Shown here piece after piece: positions 14,923-22,755 of a stretch of DNA of 50,601 nucleotides (position 1 is its first letter; every line of letters starts with the position of its first letter). A program made the translations under genes and the position numbers. The DNA is from Streptomyces viridiviolaceus (GTDB taxonomy: Bacteria; Actinomycetota; Actinomycetes; Streptomycetales; Streptomycetaceae). The stretch covers positions 1 to 50,601 of the forward strand of contig NZ_BMWA01000042.1 in assembly GCF_014650995.1 (NCBI RefSeq). Direction: 5' to 3'. The notes below the pieces were generated by a model that did no database searches, was not told the DNA's origin, and saw only the letters and a program-made list of their open reading frames with translations.

Positions 14923-15925
14923 ACAGGCGTGGCAGGCGTGCGGCCGCGGGCATGATGTGCGGGGCGAGAGCGGGCCGCTGCCGGGCCCTCACCAGCAGTT
15001 CGGTCAGCAGCCGGTGCCGGCGGGTCGCCCGGCTCCAGTCGGTTTCGTAACGCCTCGATGTGCCGCGGCACAGGTTGGTGACCAGTGCTTCGGCACCGGT
15101 GAGGGCGAGGGAGATGCCCTCACCGGTCAGCGCGTCGATGTAGCCGGCGGCGTCGCCGACCAGCAGGACCCGCCCGTGGGCGCGGGTGCGGGCTCTCTGC
15201 CGCAGCGGTCCCGCGCCTCGCACCGCGGTGACGGCCGCTTCCGGCGGCAGGCGGCCCGCCAGTGCGGGGAAGCTTTCCAGCTGGACGTCGAAGGGGGCTC
15301 TCCGGGCCGTCAGCAGGGCGACGCCCACGAGTGCCGGGCCGAGCGGGGTGACGTAGGCCTCCGCGTGTTCGCCCCAGTGCACCTCGACGTACGGCGACCA
15401 CGGTGGCACCGCATAGTGCCGGCGCAGCCCGTACCGTGCCGGCCCCCGGCTCTTCACCTCCAGGCCGAGGGAGCGGCGCAGGGGTGAGTGGAGGCCGTCG
15501 GCGGCGACCAGCCACCGTGCGCGCAGCCCGGTGCCCGGGACGGACACGCCCGTGGTGTCCTGCCGTACCGCTTCCACCCGCAGGGGCAGTACGGGCACTC
15601 CCGCGTCCAGGACGGCCCGGTGGAGGGCGCTGTGCAGAGCGGTGCGGCGGGCGCCGAGGCCGGGGCCGGCCCGGAACGCTGCCTCGACCCGGCGGGGGCC
15701 TTGGACATAGCGGATTCCGGCGATGGGGTGGCCGGGGACGTCCAGGCCGAGAGCGGTGAGGGCGCGGACGGCACCGGGCATCAGGCCCTCACCGCACGCC
15801 TTGTCGACGGGTGCCTCGCGTGGCTCGGCGACGACGGCGTCGAGACCGGCGCGCGCGGCGTGCAGCGCGGTCGCGAGGCCGGCGGGTCCGCCTCCGGCGA
15901 TCACCAGGTCGTGGCCGCCGCTCAC
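14894..15925 (-). CDS. srsC: FAD-dependent hydroxylase of the phenolic-lipid operon (SrsC-like)
   Basis: A 343-residue flavoprotein of the geranylgeranyl-reductase/PHBH superfamily. The FAD-binding start is LVIAGGGPAGLATALHAA, ARWLVAADGLHSPLR supplies the DG motif, and LLVGDAAGYIDALTGEGIS the second FAD-binding motif. By order it corresponds to SrsC of Streptomyces griseus, which hydroxylates methylated alkylresorcinols made by SrsA and SrsB toward quinone-type phenolic lipids. The GTG at 15925 overlaps the srsB-like stop by GTGA. Automated pipelines may call it an NAD(P)/FAD-dependent oxidoreductase or geranylgeranyl reductase; the operon context favours SrsC. Confidence 0.8.
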   Translation of the reverse strand: MSGGHDLVIAGGGPAGLATALHAARAGLDAVVAEPREAPVDKACGEGLMPGAVRALTALGLDVPGHPIAGIRYVQGPRRVEAAFRAGPGLGARRTALHSALHRAVLDAGVPVLPLRVEAVRQDTTGVSVPGTGLRARWLVAADGLHSPLRRSLGLEVKSRGPARYGLRRHYAVPPWSPYVEVHWGEHAEAYVTPLGPALVGVALLTARRAPFDVQLESFPALAGRLPPEAAVTAVRGAGPLRQRARTRAHGRVLLVGDAAGYIDALTGEGISLALTGAEALVTNLCRGTSRRYETDWSRATRRHRLLTELLVRARQRPALAPHIMPAAARLPRLFTAAVNALA

Positions 15926-16437
15926 GCGGGCTCCGCCCGGGCGAGAGCCGTGTTCTCGCAGCGGACGCGAACGGTGAGGAGTACGGCGTTGGCGACGGTG
16001 AACACCGTCGCGGTCAGCCATGCGGAGTGGACCAGGGGCAGGGCGGCGACCTCCACGACCACCGCGACGTAGTTCGGGTGGCGCAGGAAACGGTAGGGGC
16101 CCGCGCCGACCAGCCGCGCCCCGGGGACGACGATGACCCGGGTGTTCCAGTACCGGCCGAGCGTGGTGACACACCACCAGCGCAGGCCCTGGGCCAGTAC
16201 GACGAGCGCCAGCACGGGCAGGCCCAGGGCGGGCAGGAACGGCCGGTCGGCGAGCACGGGTTCGAGCAGGCAGCACACGAGGAGGCCCGTGTGCAGGGCG
16301 ACCATGACGGGGTAGTGGCCGCGGCCGTGTTCCACACCGGCCCGGGAGAGCGTCCAGGCCGCGTTGCGCCGGGCGACGACGAGTTCGGCGACGCGTTCGG
16401 CGGCGACCGCGAGGACGAGAAGCGCATACCACTGCAC
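15922..16437 (-). CDS. srsB: Isoprenylcysteine-carboxyl-methyltransferase-type O-methyltransferase (SrsB-like)
   Basis: A 171-residue membrane protein with about four hydrophobic helices (for example QWYALLVLAVAAE, YPVMVALHTGLLVCCLL, LPVLALVVLAQGL). The C-terminal block GRYWNTRVIVV...GAGPYRFLRHPNYVAVVVE is the SAM-binding signature of the ICMT family. In the srsABC system this protein methylates the resorcinol hydroxyl. The GTG at 16437 lies 14 bases after the PKS stop, with GGGAG between. Longer open frame upstream simply shadows the PKS gene. Confidence 0.85.
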   Translation of the reverse strand: MQWYALLVLAVAAERVAELVVARRNAAWTLSRAGVEHGRGHYPVMVALHTGLLVCCLLEPVLADRPFLPALGLPVLALVVLAQGLRWWCVTTLGRYWNTRVIVVPGARLVGAGPYRFLRHPNYVAVVVEVAALPLVHSAWLTATVFTVANAVLLTVRVRCENTALARAEPA

Positions 16438-16451
16438 AGAGGTCAACTCCC

Positions 16452-17606
16452 TCACCAGCGCAGCAGGACGAGTTCGGAACAGAACCCCGGTCCCATCGCG
16501 AGGAGCACGCCCCACGTCCCGGGCCCGGGACGGCGCTCTTCCCGGACGGTCTGCAGGATGTGGAGCACGGAGACCGAGGACAGGTTCCCCACCGTCTCCA
16601 GTGATCGCCACGCACAGTCCAGCGCGTCCCCGGACAGGCCGAGGGCGTCGCTCACGGCGGAAAGGACCTTGGGGCCTCCCGGATGGCACACCCAGGTCCC
16701 GATGTCGTCGGTGGTGAGGCCGTGGTCGGTCAGGAAGGCACGCACGTGTCGTCCGAAGTGGTCCCGCACGATGCCGGGAACGCCGGCGTCGATCACGACA
16801 CGGAACCCGCTCGCGCCGATGTCCCACCCGAGGAGCTGTTCGGTGTCCGGGTACAGGTGGCTGCGCGTGGCGACGACCGAGGGCCCGGCCGTGTGCGGCC
16901 CCGCGCCGCCGCGGCTGCCGCCGCCGCGTGCGATGAGCGCGGCCGCGCCGTCGCCGAACAGGGCACCGGCGACGAGATTGGCCCGGGAGGCGTCGCGTCG
17001 CTGCAACGTGAGGGAACACAGTTCGACGGTGAGCAGCGCGGCGGTGTGGCCGGGGTGCCCGCGCAGGTAGTCGTGCACCCGGGCGAGGCCGGCGGCACCC
17101 GCCACGCAGCCCAGGCCGAACACCGGCAGTCTCTTCACGTCCGGCCGCATCCCCGTCCGTCCGGCCAGCCGGGCGTCGAGCGACGGGGCGGCGACCCCGG
17201 TGATGGAGGCGCACACCAGCAGATCGATGTCGTCCGGTCCGAGTCCCGCCTCCTTCAGCGCGCCGGTGAGAGCCTCCTCGCCCAGTCGGAGTCCCGCCGC
17301 CATCCACGCGTCGTTGCTCCGCCCGAAGTCACCGAGATCGGCGTACCGCTCGATCGGCAGGGCGAGATGACGCGTGCGCACACCGGCGGAGGCGTGCAGA
17401 CGGCGCAGCAGGCCACGGTCCGCCCCCGGTGGCAGGCACAGGTCGCCGATCGGTTCGGTGAGGTCGTCCTGGGCGTAGCGGTACGGCGGCAGAGCGGTGC
17501 TGACGGCGGCGATGGTGGTCGCCGCGGCGGGCAGGTCCGTCCGGCACTGCCCGGGAGACGGGGACGAGGACGGGTCGACGATCACGGGGACACGCATGTC
17601 GCTCAT
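16452..17606 (-). CDS. srsA: Type III polyketide synthase (SrsA-like alkylresorcinol/phenolic-lipid synthase)
   Basis: A 384-residue chalcone-synthase-fold enzyme. The catalytic triad is visible as Cys167 (PVFGLGCVAGAAG), His308 (TWVCHPGGPKVL) and Asn341 (ETVGNLSSVSVLHIL), with GPGFCSEL at the C-terminus. It condenses a starter acyl-CoA with malonyl-type extenders; linkage to SrsB- and SrsC-like genes points to long-chain alkylresorcinol products as in S. griseus. The ATG at 17606 has AGGAAGG only two bases before it; the ATG at 17597 has better spacing and may be the true start. The promoter must overlap the divergent UbiA promoter because only 37 bases separate the start codons. Confidence 0.92.
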   Translation of the reverse strand: MSDMRVPVIVDPSSSPSPGQCRTDLPAAATTIAAVSTALPPYRYAQDDLTEPIGDLCLPPGADRGLLRRLHASAGVRTRHLALPIERYADLGDFGRSNDAWMAAGLRLGEEALTGALKEAGLGPDDIDLLVCASITGVAAPSLDARLAGRTGMRPDVKRLPVFGLGCVAGAAGLARVHDYLRGHPGHTAALLTVELCSLTLQRRDASRANLVAGALFGDGAAALIARGGGSRGGAGPHTAGPSVVATRSHLYPDTEQLLGWDIGASGFRVVIDAGVPGIVRDHFGRHVRAFLTDHGLTTDDIGTWVCHPGGPKVLSAVSDALGLSGDALDCAWRSLETVGNLSSVSVLHILQTVREERRPGPGTWGVLLAMGPGFCSELVLLRW

Positions 17607-17631
17607 ACCTTCCTCGCGATGGAGGGCCGAT

Positions 17632-17637
17632 TACCTT
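17632..17637 (+). promoter_or_regulatory. -10 box for a leaderless UbiA transcript
   Basis: TACCTT ends six bases before the GTG at 17644, again TAnnnT-N6-start. On the other strand the same bases read AAGGTA, so the -10 regions of the divergent srsA and UbiA genes largely coincide and the two promoters probably compete. Confidence 0.45.
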
Positions 17638-17643
17638 GCGTAG

Positions 17644-18507
17644 GTGTCTCTCCACCCGTCCGGGGTTCTCGCGCGTGCCACGTACCGCGTCCCGGTGTTG
17701 CTGCGCTCCTGCCATCCGGAGCCGGCGATCGCCGTGACCGTGTTCGTGACCGCCCTGGCCGTGGCGGCGGGCCGCGGGACGGCAGGGTCGGTGGCGGTGG
17801 CGGCGGCCGTGCTGGCCGGCCAGCTCTCGGTCGGCTGGTGCAACGACGCGGCCGACGCGCAGCGCGACACGGCCTGCGGACGCCGCGACAAACCGGTGGC
17901 CACCGGCGAACTCCCACCCCGGACGGTGGCCGTCGCGGCCGTCACCGCGCTGGCGCTGTGCCTGCCGCTGTCCCTGTTGAGCGGTGTGGCCGCGGGAGCG
18001 GTACACCTCGGGGGCATGGTGACCGCGGGCTGGACCTACAACCTGCGGTTGAAGCACACGGTGCTCTCCCCGTTGCCGTATGCCGTGGGCTTCGGCTCAC
18101 TGCCGGCGTTCGTCACCCTGGGTCTGGCGTCGCCGTCCTGGCCCGCCTGGTGGGCGGTGACGGCGGGGGCCCTGCTGGGTGTGGGGGCCCACTTGGTGAA
18201 CGTCCTACCGGACATCGAGGACGATCTCGCGACCGGTGTACGCGGGCTGCCGCAGCGGCTGGGCCGTCCGGCGTGCCGGTGGCTGGCCCCGTGCGTCATG
18301 CTGGCGGCCGTGGGCGTGGTCGTCGCCGGGCCTCCCGGGGCTCCGGCTCTCATGGACCGGGTCATGGCTGCGGCGGCCGGGATCGTCGCGGTCGCGGGTA
18401 CGGCCGTCTCCTCCGGGAACCGCAGCCGGTGGCCGTTCCGGGCGGCGATCATGGTGGCCGGCATCGCCGTGACACAGCTCGTGCTGCGGGGCCCGGGCAT
18501 GGCCTGA
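17644..18507 (+). CDS. UbiA-family membrane prenyltransferase
   Basis: A 287-residue integral membrane protein with about eight to nine hydrophobic helices. The two Asp-rich motifs of UbiA enzymes are present: N67-D68-x2-D71-x3-D75 in CNDAADAQRD and D190-x2-D193-D194 in LPDIEDDLATG. These bind the Mg-diphosphate of an isoprenoid donor that is transferred to an aromatic or other acceptor. The gene is divergent from the phenolic-lipid operon and heads a run with the DUF2071 gene and the next gene. I infer a possible role in prenylating the phenolic lipid or a quinone; primary-metabolism quinone synthesis is less likely given the location. The GTG start fits a leaderless transcript. Confidence 0.87.
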   Translation: MSLHPSGVLARATYRVPVLLRSCHPEPAIAVTVFVTALAVAAGRGTAGSVAVAAAVLAGQLSVGWCNDAADAQRDTACGRRDKPVATGELPPRTVAVAAVTALALCLPLSLLSGVAAGAVHLGGMVTAGWTYNLRLKHTVLSPLPYAVGFGSLPAFVTLGLASPSWPAWWAVTAGALLGVGAHLVNVLPDIEDDLATGVRGLPQRLGRPACRWLAPCVMLAAVGVVVAGPPGAPALMDRVMAAAAGIVAVAGTAVSSGNRSRWPFRAAIMVAGIAVTQLVLRGPGMA

Positions 18508-18552
18508 TCCCGCTGCCGGACTGCTCCCGGGCCGGCCGCAGGGCGGAACGGC

Positions 18553-19323
18553 ATGCGTTTTCGAGGCCCCGGTTCCGGGGACTCGTGGGCCGTGGTGGCG
18601 TACGGAGCGGAGCAGCGGGTGAGCATCCCCGTCCTGCGGGCGCGCTGGCTGACGGCGACGTTCGTCAACTGGTCCTTCCGGCCGGAGTCGGTACAGGCTC
18701 TGCTGCCCGACGAACTGGTGGTGGACGAGTACGAGGGAGCCGCCTGGGTGGGGTTCACGCCGTTCGTCATGGCGGATGTGCGGTTTCCCGGCCTGCCCGC
18801 CGCGGTGCCGGGTCTCCCGTCGTTCGCCGAGACCAACCTGCGGACCTACGTCCGGCGCCGGGACGGGCGGGACGGGTTGTGGTTCCTGTCCATCGCGGTC
18901 GCCTGCCCCGTGATGCTGGCGGCTCGCGCCGTCGGCGTGCCGTACAGCCCGGGCGGCCTCGGCGTCCGCGCGGACGGGGACAGCGTCTCGTACGCCGGTT
19001 CGCGCTGGACCGACAGGGCCTCCTACCGCTTGGTCGTCCGCCCCGGCGACCCGATCGAGCCGACGGAGCGGGACGTCTGGCTGACCTCGCGCTGGCGTGC
19101 GTACACACGACGGCTCGGCATGATCTGGGCGACGCCGGTCGAGCACGAGCCGTGGCCGCTGGCCGACGCCGCGGTCGACGTGCTGGAGCAGACGCTGACC
19201 GGCACCGCGGGCCTGCCGGCGCCTCTCGGCGAGCCCGTGGTGCATTTCTCGGAAGGAGTCCGGCATGTGCGGATCGGACCCTCCACTCCCTGTGCCGCAG
19301 GGCCCGGCCCTGGCTCTTCCTGA
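18553..19323 (+). CDS. YqjF/DUF2071-family protein
   Basis: A 256-residue protein of the DUF2071 family, related in fold to acetoacetate decarboxylase. Typical blocks are RARWLTATFVNWSFRPESVQALLP, AWVGFTPFVMADVRFPG, SFAETNLRTYVR and GLWFLSIAVACPV. The biochemical role of the family is not established. It follows the UbiA gene by 45 bases on the same strand and precedes the next gene by 14, so the three are probably an operon. The ATG at 18553 is taken; a GTG at 18619 (VSIPVLRARW) would remove a poorly conserved 22-residue N-terminus and is a real alternative. Confidence 0.82.
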   Translation: MRFRGPGSGDSWAVVAYGAEQRVSIPVLRARWLTATFVNWSFRPESVQALLPDELVVDEYEGAAWVGFTPFVMADVRFPGLPAAVPGLPSFAETNLRTYVRRRDGRDGLWFLSIAVACPVMLAARAVGVPYSPGGLGVRADGDSVSYAGSRWTDRASYRLVVRPGDPIEPTERDVWLTSRWRAYTRRLGMIWATPVEHEPWPLADAAVDVLEQTLTGTAGLPAPLGEPVVHFSEGVRHVRIGPSTPCAAGPGPGSS

Positions 19324-19337
19324 TCCCTGATCGCACC

Positions 19338-19988
19338 ATGAGCCGGTCCGTCTCCGCCGGAGCCACGCATCGCCCGCGGCTGCGCTTCGACGGCTGGATC
19401 GCGGGCATGGGCACCGCCTCCGGCACACGCATCGTGCTGGGCCGGTGGCAACGGTCGCCCTTCGGACCGTTCAACGACGTGATGCTCGAACGAGCCGACG
19501 GGGAGCGGCTGCTGCTGGCCCCCACGCAGGAGTCGGCGGACTTCATCCGCGGCACGTACGCCTTCGACACCGTGCGGGTCGTCCCGGTGGGCGTAGGCGT
19601 CGCGGACGACACCTGGACCGTCACCGCGGGCCCACTCGACCTGCGCTTCACCGTCGGCCGAAGAGGGCTTCTCGGGCTCCTGCTGCGTGCCGTTCCCGGC
19701 GTGCTCGCCCGCCGTGCGGCGTGGAGTGCGCTGACGGACCGGCCCGCCCGCCTGCTGCTGCCCGGCGTACGAACCCGCGGGAGCGCCGGTGCGGACCGCC
19801 GTGAGTGGTACGGCGCCCGGGACCTGCGGCGGATCGGAGAGGTGTCGGCGGTGTTCGAGGGCACCGACCTCGGTGCCACGGCGCCTGTCGAACCGCCCGT
19901 GCGCTTCGGGTTCGGTTCGGTACCGAGGAGACCCGCGCTCGTCCGGGTCACGACCACGGTGGCACTCGAGAAGGGCACTGCGGACTGA
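19338..19988 (+). CDS. Conserved hypothetical protein in the UbiA operon
   Basis: A 216-residue soluble protein I do not recognise at family level. It starts at the ATG at 19338, 14 bases after the DUF2071 stop. The first half has a regular beta-rich look (RLRFDGWIAGMGT, RIVLGRWQRSPFGPFNDVML, RLLLAPTQESADFI). The middle holds LDLRFTVGRRGLLGLLLRAVPG. No signal peptide or clear membrane helix is seen. Codon usage is normal for the window and the frame ends cleanly, so the gene is probably real. No function is proposed beyond a role shared with the UbiA and DUF2071 neighbours. Confidence 0.75.
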   Translation: MSRSVSAGATHRPRLRFDGWIAGMGTASGTRIVLGRWQRSPFGPFNDVMLERADGERLLLAPTQESADFIRGTYAFDTVRVVPVGVGVADDTWTVTAGPLDLRFTVGRRGLLGLLLRAVPGVLARRAAWSALTDRPARLLLPGVRTRGSAGADRREWYGARDLRRIGEVSAVFEGTDLGATAPVEPPVRFGFGSVPRRPALVRVTTTVALEKGTAD

Positions 19989-20513
19989 GGGGGGCGAGCG
20001 CGTACGACCAGGGGCCACTGCTCGCCAGGGGCCCATGTCGGGGCGACGGCCTGTGCGCAGGGGGCACGGTGGCAACCGGGCCCCGGCCCCCGCGGGCGGC
20101 GTCGGCCACGGCACTGGTGACCAGGCGTGGACGGCCGGTGCGACGGCAGGCGGCCTGAGGCGGCCGCCGGGTGTTCCTGGCCGGCCGGCGCCTGACGCCG
20201 CGGACGTCGTCCGTGGTACTCGGCGCCTGGATGCCACTGCCGCGAGATGGGCATAGTGTCCGCATATGGGTGATGTTCGGTGTGGCTGGTGCGGTGCGGC
20301 CCTGCCGGAGCCGGCGGGACACGGCCGCCGGTACTCGCGCCCAGCGCACCGGCAGGCGGCACGGCGGGCACAGCCCCGCCGACAGACCGCGGGTGGACGA
20401 CGGCAGGACATGGCACGGGCAGGCACAGGCGCCCGACAGGCGCTGCCCGACCGTGCCGACGACGGCCGGACCGGGTCGGCCGTCCCGCTGTCGCGGGTTC
20501 GGGCGGACCACTG
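19989..20513. other. 525-bp stretch without a supported gene
   Basis: All frames here lack family motifs and ribosome sites. Near its left end GGCGAGC (19993-19999) pairs with GCTCGCC (20020-20026), a possible terminator for the UbiA run. Two open plus-strand frames enter the phosphatase gene from about 20171 and 20280, but the upstream parts are low-complexity Arg/Gly/Pro text without a ribosome site. Confidence 0.55.
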
Positions 20514-22571
20514 ATGGACACCGCGATGGCCGCCGTGGTGCGGGAGAGCGGTGCGTTCGGAGGGCTGTTGTACGTGCTGCCCCCGGGCGACGACGCACTG
20601 TGGCTGGTGATGGTGGCGGGAGTCCCCCAGGAGATCGCGACTCCGTGGAGGCGGGTCGCGCTGACCGATCCGATGCCGGTCGCGGACGCCGTGCGCGAAC
20701 GGCGCCTGGTGTGGATCGGCGGTCAGGAGGAGATGGCACGCCGATACCCGAGGCCGGCGCTCGTACTGCCCTACCACTTCGCACTGTCGGCCGCCCCGGT
20801 CGCCTCGAGCGACGCCGTCCAGGGCGGGCTGGTGCTGCTGTGGCCCGGCAGCCATCCGCCACAGCTGAGCCACGGCCAACGCGACGTCATCGAGACGGGC
20901 TGCCGCCACCTGGGCAGCCTCCTGCAGCAGGCGGCGGACAGCGGCGACCCGGTGCTGCCCGCCGACCGTCCGCATACCCTGCCGCCGCCGACCGGCCGCG
21001 CGCTCTCCCCCGGCGAGGCGGCAGCGGTCTCGGCCTTCGTCGACCGCCTGCCCGGTGGGTCCTGCGCGCTGGACCTGAACGGCCGCATCACGTTCGTCAC
21101 CCCGGCCGCGGCCGACCTCCTCGGTGCCGATCCGGCCTCCCTGCTGGGGGCCCTGCCCTGGGAGGCGTTGCCGTGGATGGACGTCCCCCAGGTCGAGGAC
21201 CGTTACCGGGCCGCGCTGGTCAGCCGGCAACCGCAGGCGTTCACCGTGCTGCGTCCGCCGGACGCATGGCTGTCCTTCGACCTGTACCCGGACTCCTCCG
21301 GCATCAGCGTCCGCATCACCCGCGGCAGCGACGGTGCTCATGCGTCGCCGTCCGTACCGGCCGCCGGCCCCAGCCGGGCCACCGTGCTGTACCACCTCAT
21401 GCATCTGGCCGCCACCCTCACGGAGGCGGTCGGCGTGCAGGACGTGGCGGAGCAGACCGCCGACCAGCTGCTGCCGGCTCTCGGCGCGCAGGCCATGGTG
21501 CTGATGACCGCCGAGGACGGCCGTCTCAAGATCATCGGCTACCGCGGTTACCGCGCCGAGATCATCGACCGGTTCGACGGAATGCCCCTGGCCTCGGACA
21601 TCCCTGGCGTCAGAGTGCTGAGCACCGGTGTCCCGGGCTTCTTCGCGACCTTCGCCGACCTCAAGCGTGATTATCCGGCCACCGTGCACGAGGACGGGAT
21701 GGCCGCATGGGCCTTCCTTCCGCTGATCGCCTCCGGCCGCCCCATCGGCTCCGTCCTCCTCGCCTACCGGCGACCCCGCCCTTTCCCGCCCGGCGAACGC
21801 GCCGTGCTCACCTCACTGGCCGGCCTGGTCGGTCAGGCCCTGGACCGTGCCCGTCTCTACGACGCCAAACACCACCTCGCCCACCGCCTGCAGTCCGCCC
21901 TGCTCCCGCACACCCTCCCCCACGTCCCCGGCCTGAAGGTCGCCGCCCGTTATCTGCCGGCTGCCCGGGGTCTGGCCATCGGGGGCGACTTCTACGACCT
22001 GATCCGTCTCGACGCACACACGGCCGGCGTCGCCATCGGCGACGTGCAGGGTCACAACGTGGACGCCGCAGCCCTCATGGGACAGGTCCGTACCGCCGTC
22101 CACGCCCACGCCACCGTGAGCGCGTCCCCCGACGACGTCCTGGCCCGCACCAACCGCCTGCTCACCGACCTCGACCCCGGCCTGTTCACCAGCTGTGTCT
22201 ACGTCCACCTCGACCTCGCCACCCACCACGCGTGCCTGGCCACCGCCGGCCACCCACCGCCGCTCGTCCGCCATGCCGACGGACGCACCGAACTCCTGCC
22301 CGTCCCACCCGGCCTGCTGCTCGGCATCGAGCCGGACACCGTCTACTCCGCGCTGGAATTCCACCTGCCTCCCGGCTCTGTGCTCGCCCTCTACACCGAC
22401 GGACTCGTGGAAGCCCCCGGAGTCGACCTCGACGACGCCACCGCGGCCCTCGCCGGACTCCTCGAACACGAGGACCCGGCCGACCTCGACGCCATGGCCG
22501 ACACCCTCATCCGGCACGCACCCGCCCCCTGCGACGACATCGCCCTGCTCCTCATCAGCCCCGGTGACTGA
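20514..22571 (+). CDS. SpoIIE-type PP2C serine phosphatase with GAF-PAS-GAF sensor domains
   Basis: A 685-residue multidomain protein. Residues 1-140 form a GAF-like domain (RESGAFGGLLYVLPPGDD, RYPRPALVLPYHFALSA). Residues 180-270 form a PAS-like domain (DLNGRITFVTPAAADLLGA). Residues 285-440 form a second GAF domain (LGAQAMVLMTAEDGRLKIIGY). The C-terminal PP2C/SpoIIE domain carries LAIGGDFYDLIRLD, GVAIGDVQGHNVDAAALMGQ, CLATAGHPPPLV and LALYTDGLVEA with the metal-binding Asp residues. Such proteins dephosphorylate anti-anti-sigma factors. The ATG at 20514 is chosen because similar proteins begin at this point and the upstream frame is low complexity. No kinase domain or partner anti-sigma gene is adjacent. 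Confidence 0.9.
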   Translation: MDTAMAAVVRESGAFGGLLYVLPPGDDALWLVMVAGVPQEIATPWRRVALTDPMPVADAVRERRLVWIGGQEEMARRYPRPALVLPYHFALSAAPVASSDAVQGGLVLLWPGSHPPQLSHGQRDVIETGCRHLGSLLQQAADSGDPVLPADRPHTLPPPTGRALSPGEAAAVSAFVDRLPGGSCALDLNGRITFVTPAAADLLGADPASLLGALPWEALPWMDVPQVEDRYRAALVSRQPQAFTVLRPPDAWLSFDLYPDSSGISVRITRGSDGAHASPSVPAAGPSRATVLYHLMHLAATLTEAVGVQDVAEQTADQLLPALGAQAMVLMTAEDGRLKIIGYRGYRAEIIDRFDGMPLASDIPGVRVLSTGVPGFFATFADLKRDYPATVHEDGMAAWAFLPLIASGRPIGSVLLAYRRPRPFPPGERAVLTSLAGLVGQALDRARLYDAKHHLAHRLQSALLPHTLPHVPGLKVAARYLPAARGLAIGGDFYDLIRLDAHTAGVAIGDVQGHNVDAAALMGQVRTAVHAHATVSASPDDVLARTNRLLTDLDPGLFTSCVYVHLDLATHHACLATAGHPPPLVRHADGRTELLPVPPGLLLGIEPDTVYSALEFHLPPGSVLALYTDGLVEAPGVDLDDATAALAGLLEHEDPADLDAMADTLIRHAPAPCDDIALLLISPGD

Positions 22572-22656
22572 CGCGCCCCTTCCGCCCCGACCGTGAAGGC
22601 TCCCGCCGAGCGCTGCAACGGCGACGGCGACCTCGGCTGGATCGAGGCCCCCGCGG

Positions 22657-22673
22657 AGCCGGCCCGGCCGGCT
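22657..22673 (+). terminator. Small hairpin after the phosphatase gene
   Basis: AGCCGGC-CCG-GCCGGCT is a perfect 7-bp stem with a three-base loop, 86 bases past the phosphatase stop and before the convergent LysR gene. It is a plausible terminator, but such GC palindromes are frequent in this DNA. Confidence 0.35.
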
Positions 22674-22755
22674 GCCGGGCTCGTGCACCTCACTCCCGAA
22701 GCCGTCTTCAGGATGCGGGCGGCGCGGGAGGGGACCGGATCGCGGTGGGGTGTCC

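Noticed and set aside
14894..15925. Geranylgeranyl reductase for isoprenoid lipids
   Set aside because: The fold fits, but overlap with the ICMT-type methyltransferase and the type III PKS favours the phenolic-lipid hydroxylase.
16683..19988. 1101-codon open frame on the plus strand
   Set aside because: Most of it mirrors the srsA-like and UbiA genes in other frames. Only the last 216 codons, from 19338, look like a gene.
20280..20513. 78-codon N-terminal extension of the phosphatase
   Set aside because: It is low complexity and has no ribosome site; related proteins begin at the MDTAMAAVV position.
19023..21689. 888-codon minus-strand frame opposite the DUF2071 and phosphatase genes
   Set aside because: It has no domain signature, and its composition is that of an antisense GC-rich frame.
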